Assembly: GCA_017307165.1 (NCBI GenBank)
Contig: JAFKGK010000002.1
Span: 1 to 64,000, forward strand
Source of the DNA: Candidatus Melainabacteria bacterium
GTDB taxonomy: Bacteria > Cyanobacteriota > Vampirovibrionia > Obscuribacterales > Obscuribacteraceae
Length of the DNA stretch: 64,000 nt
Direction of reading: 5' to 3'
Part shown: in pieces, positions 62,169 through 64,000 of the stretch
How the letters are laid out: each line of letters begins with the position of its first letter
Numbering within the stretch: the stretch's first letter is position 1
Position numbers and translations under genes: made by a program
Notes under the pieces: model-generated
Told to the model about the DNA's origin: nothing
Databases searched by the model: none
Seen by the model: only the letters and a program-made list of their open reading frames with translations

Positions 62169-64000
62169 TTAATCTTCGCTGGGATAAAGCGAATCGAGGA
62201 TCTGGCGGTACTTTTCGGTTACTTTTTTGCGTTTGACCTTAAAGGTCGGCGTCAGCTCGTCGTTTTCGATACTAAAATCCTGCGGCAAGATATGAAAAGT
62301 CTTGATGCGCTCAAAATTGGCCAGACCGGCATTGATCCGATCGACTGATGCCTGCACAGCTTTGATCACGCTGTCATGTTTGACCAAATCCTCAGCCGCC
62401 AGTCCCGTGATCTTGTGCGTTGCCGCATGATTTTTTAGCCAATCGGGATTGAGGGTAAACAAGCACACCACAAATTTTTTCCTGTCTCCAAAAACCAGAC
62501 AATGGCTGATGGGCTGCTCGCCTTTAAACAAGTTTTCTATATATTGCGGGGCAATATGCTTGCCACCAGCAGTGATGATGATGTCCTTTTTGCGATCTTT
62601 GATCGCGATATAACCATCAGCGTCTATCTCCGCTATATCGCCGGTTTTAAACCAACCATCCTCAAAGGCTTCCTGGGTTGCGGCATCGTTTTTGTAGTAT
62701 CCGATAAACACCGAAGGCCCACGCACCAATAGCTCCCCATCCTCGGCAAGCTTGACTTCGATACCCTCGAGAGGTCTGCCGACCGTCCCTGGCCGATTGG
62801 TCTCCAGAGCATTACAAGCCAGAGGCGCTGCTGTTTCTGTAAGACCATAGCCCTCGACTATATTGAGTCCGATCAGATCAAAAAACTTTTGTACCTCCAA
62901 AGGCAATGGCGCCGCCCCCGATACCAATAATCGTAGCTTGCCGCCAAAGCGCCTCCTGATCTTGCTATACACGAGCCTATCGGCTGCTCTCAACTCGGCG
63001 ATATGCAATTGTTTGATGATATTAAACTCGTGGGTGCCACCGTCATCAGTGCCAGTACCGCCAGGTCTATCGGCGAGATTTTTGCTCAGGCCCAGAGCCC
63101 AGTTGATCAAGATCTGCTGCGCTTTGGGCAGTTTGCGACTCTCAAACTTGATCCTTTGATAGGCTTTTTCGTAAAATCTCGGCACGCCGTTGACTATGGT
63201 CGGATGCGTCTCCACCATGTTTTGCGGCACAGTATCGATAGCCTCTGCATAAGCAGTCGGTATACCCGCCTGCACAGCCATAAACTGCCCACCGACTCTT
63301 TCGTACACGTGAGACAAAGGCAAAAAAGACAAGGCCATATCAGTCTCTTTAAAATCGTGCAGGCGGCAGGCCGCCTGGACCACCGACAAAAAATTGTGGT
63401 GCGTCAGCATCACGCCCTTGGGCACGCCCGTAGTGCCGGACGTATACACTATGGATGCGACATCACTTGCAGCGATAGCCTTGCGCCGCGCCTCAAGCTC
63501 CTCTCGATGCGCCAGCAGATAGACTTCACCATCGGCGGCGAGGTCATCCCACTGGAGGATCTGCAGATTGCCGGATGGTGGCGAGGGCGGTGCCTGTCCC
63601 TTAAATAAGACAGCAAAACGCAGAGTAGTTGGGATCGGTCGCGCCAGGATTTTTTCTAATTGGGATAGATCCTCGCAAAACACCCCGACCGCGTCCGAGT
63701 GCGTCACGAGATACTCCACCTCTCCAACAGCGAGAGTCGGATAGATCGGCACGGTCACCGCCCCATTGGATAGGATCGCAAAATCGGCCCATGTCCACTT
63801 AGGACACGGCTGCGACAAGATCGCGACCTTGTCGCCCGGCCGCACGCTGTGTTGTGCCAGCCCGGCCATCGCCATCTCCACGGCACGCCCATGCTCCCGC
63901 CATATCACCGGCACATAAGCACCATCGATCTTTTGCAAGATCGCTGGCCTTTCCCCATTTTGCTCCACCCTGCGCCAAAAAACATCGACTATGGATTTGT
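62169..64000 (-). CDS. Long-chain acyl-CoA synthetase (AMP-forming), 5' truncated
   Basis: The AMP-binding motif IVYTSGTTGVPKGVML, then SLLPLSHVYER-type FLPLSHVYERVGG, GYGLTETAAPLA and DGWFKTGDIAEIDADGYIAIKDRKKDI are all present. The FadD15-like group is closest. It activates fatty acids with CoA and ATP. The frame stays open to the window edge (DVFWRRVEQNGERPAI precedes a GTG at 63968), so the true start lies beyond 64000. It stands close to the desaturase, consistent with lipid metabolism. Confidence 0.93.
   Translation of the reverse strand, partial: KSIVDVFWRRVEQNGERPAILQKIDGAYVPVIWREHGRAVEMAMAGLAQHSVRPGDKVAILSQPCPKWTWADFAILSNGAVTVPIYPTLAVGEVEYLVTHSDAVGVFCEDLSQLEKILARPIPTTLRFAVLFKGQAPPSPPSGNLQILQWDDLAADGEVYLLAHREELEARRKAIAASDVASIVYTSGTTGVPKGVMLTHHNFLSVVQAACRLHDFKETDMALSFLPLSHVYERVGGQFMAVQAGIPTAYAEAIDTVPQNMVETHPTIVNGVPRFYEKAYQRIKFESRKLPKAQQILINWALGLSKNLADRPGGTGTDDGGTHEFNIIKQLHIAELRAADRLVYSKIRRRFGGKLRLLVSGAAPLPLEVQKFFDLIGLNIVEGYGLTETAAPLACNALETNRPGTVGRPLEGIEVKLAEDGELLVRGPSVFIGYYKNDAATQEAFEDGWFKTGDIAEIDADGYIAIKDRKKDIIITAGGKHIAPQYIENLFKGEQPISHCLVFGDRKKFVVCLFTLNPDWLKNHAATHKITGLAAEDLVKHDSVIKAVQASVDRINAGLANFERIKTFHILPQDFSIENDELTPTFKVKRKKVTEKYRQILDSLYPSED

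Noticed and set aside
1-64000. tRNA, rRNA and CRISPR arrays
   Set aside because: Reading the intergenic regions by eye found no cloverleaf with CCA-type ends, no rRNA signature and no regularly spaced repeats. The intergenic gaps are mostly too short.

Overview
This window looks like a chromosome piece from a diderm, LPS-producing, probably heterotrophic bacterium. lpxB, an MsbA-type exporter, ubiE/menG and a short secG support that. The many secreted or membrane-bound TPR proteins, two PknB-type kinases with long TPR tails and an ADP/ATP-translocase-like carrier suggest the non-photosynthetic relatives of cyanobacteria (Vampirovibrionia/Melainabacteria, Obscuribacterales-like). That placement is inference from gene content; no rRNA, tRNA or CRISPR array was recognised.

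Layout. 1-147 is the end of an IS3-family insertion sequence, followed by a small, possibly frameshifted membrane gene. 994-6102 holds a DUF1254/DUF1214 gene coupled to GTP-dependent PEP carboxykinase, divergent from formate-THF ligase. 6125-8374 is a secreted TPR/caspase-like protein. Next comes a metallopeptidase-like gene cut by an in-frame amber codon (8420-8983). 8973-14624 is a five-gene minus-strand operon (Ser/Thr kinase, alpha/beta hydrolase, DUF3828, zinc-ribbon thioredoxin, hydrolase). A leaderless-looking MFS gene, a second kinase-TPR gene and a four-gene TPR/translocase-like operon (18740-23590) follow, then an sce7726-family protein, an Rrf2 regulator and an OmpR/histidine-kinase pair.

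27420-34721 is the most distinctive metabolic unit: an ArsR regulator, a near-perfect operator and six genes for a hydrogenase-4/complex-I-like membrane complex. Its large subunit has lost the NiFe-ligating CxxC motifs, so it resembles an energy-converting-hydrogenase-related (Ehr) complex rather than a hydrogenase. 35162-41178 is an ImuA-ImuB-DnaE2 mutagenesis cassette. A perfect 6-4-6 palindrome fills the spacer of its sigma70-like promoter and is a candidate damage-response operator.

41206-44236 carries a hypothetical gene, xpt, a rhomboid-TPR gene and a universal stress protein. 44273-49163 gathers an HxlR regulator, a globin-coupled histidine kinase, a NarL-type response regulator, two more Usp-family proteins and a short acetate kinase; this looks like an oxygen-sensing/fermentation-switch island analogous to DosS-DosR. 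An acyl-CoA carboxylase carboxyltransferase follows.

57454 down to 51032 is a tightly overlapping operon: secG, ubiE, lpxB, msbA-like ABC exporter, a secreted gluzincin peptidase and a related-looking protein without zinc ligands. The right end holds a type II sulfide:quinone oxidoreductase, ruvX, sixA, an acyl-CoA desaturase, a bidirectional terminator, a polytopic membrane protein and a long-chain acyl-CoA ligase that runs off the window. Several genes have a -10 element six to eight bases before the start codon, so leaderless transcription seems common here. All promoters, operators and start-codon choices are read by eye.
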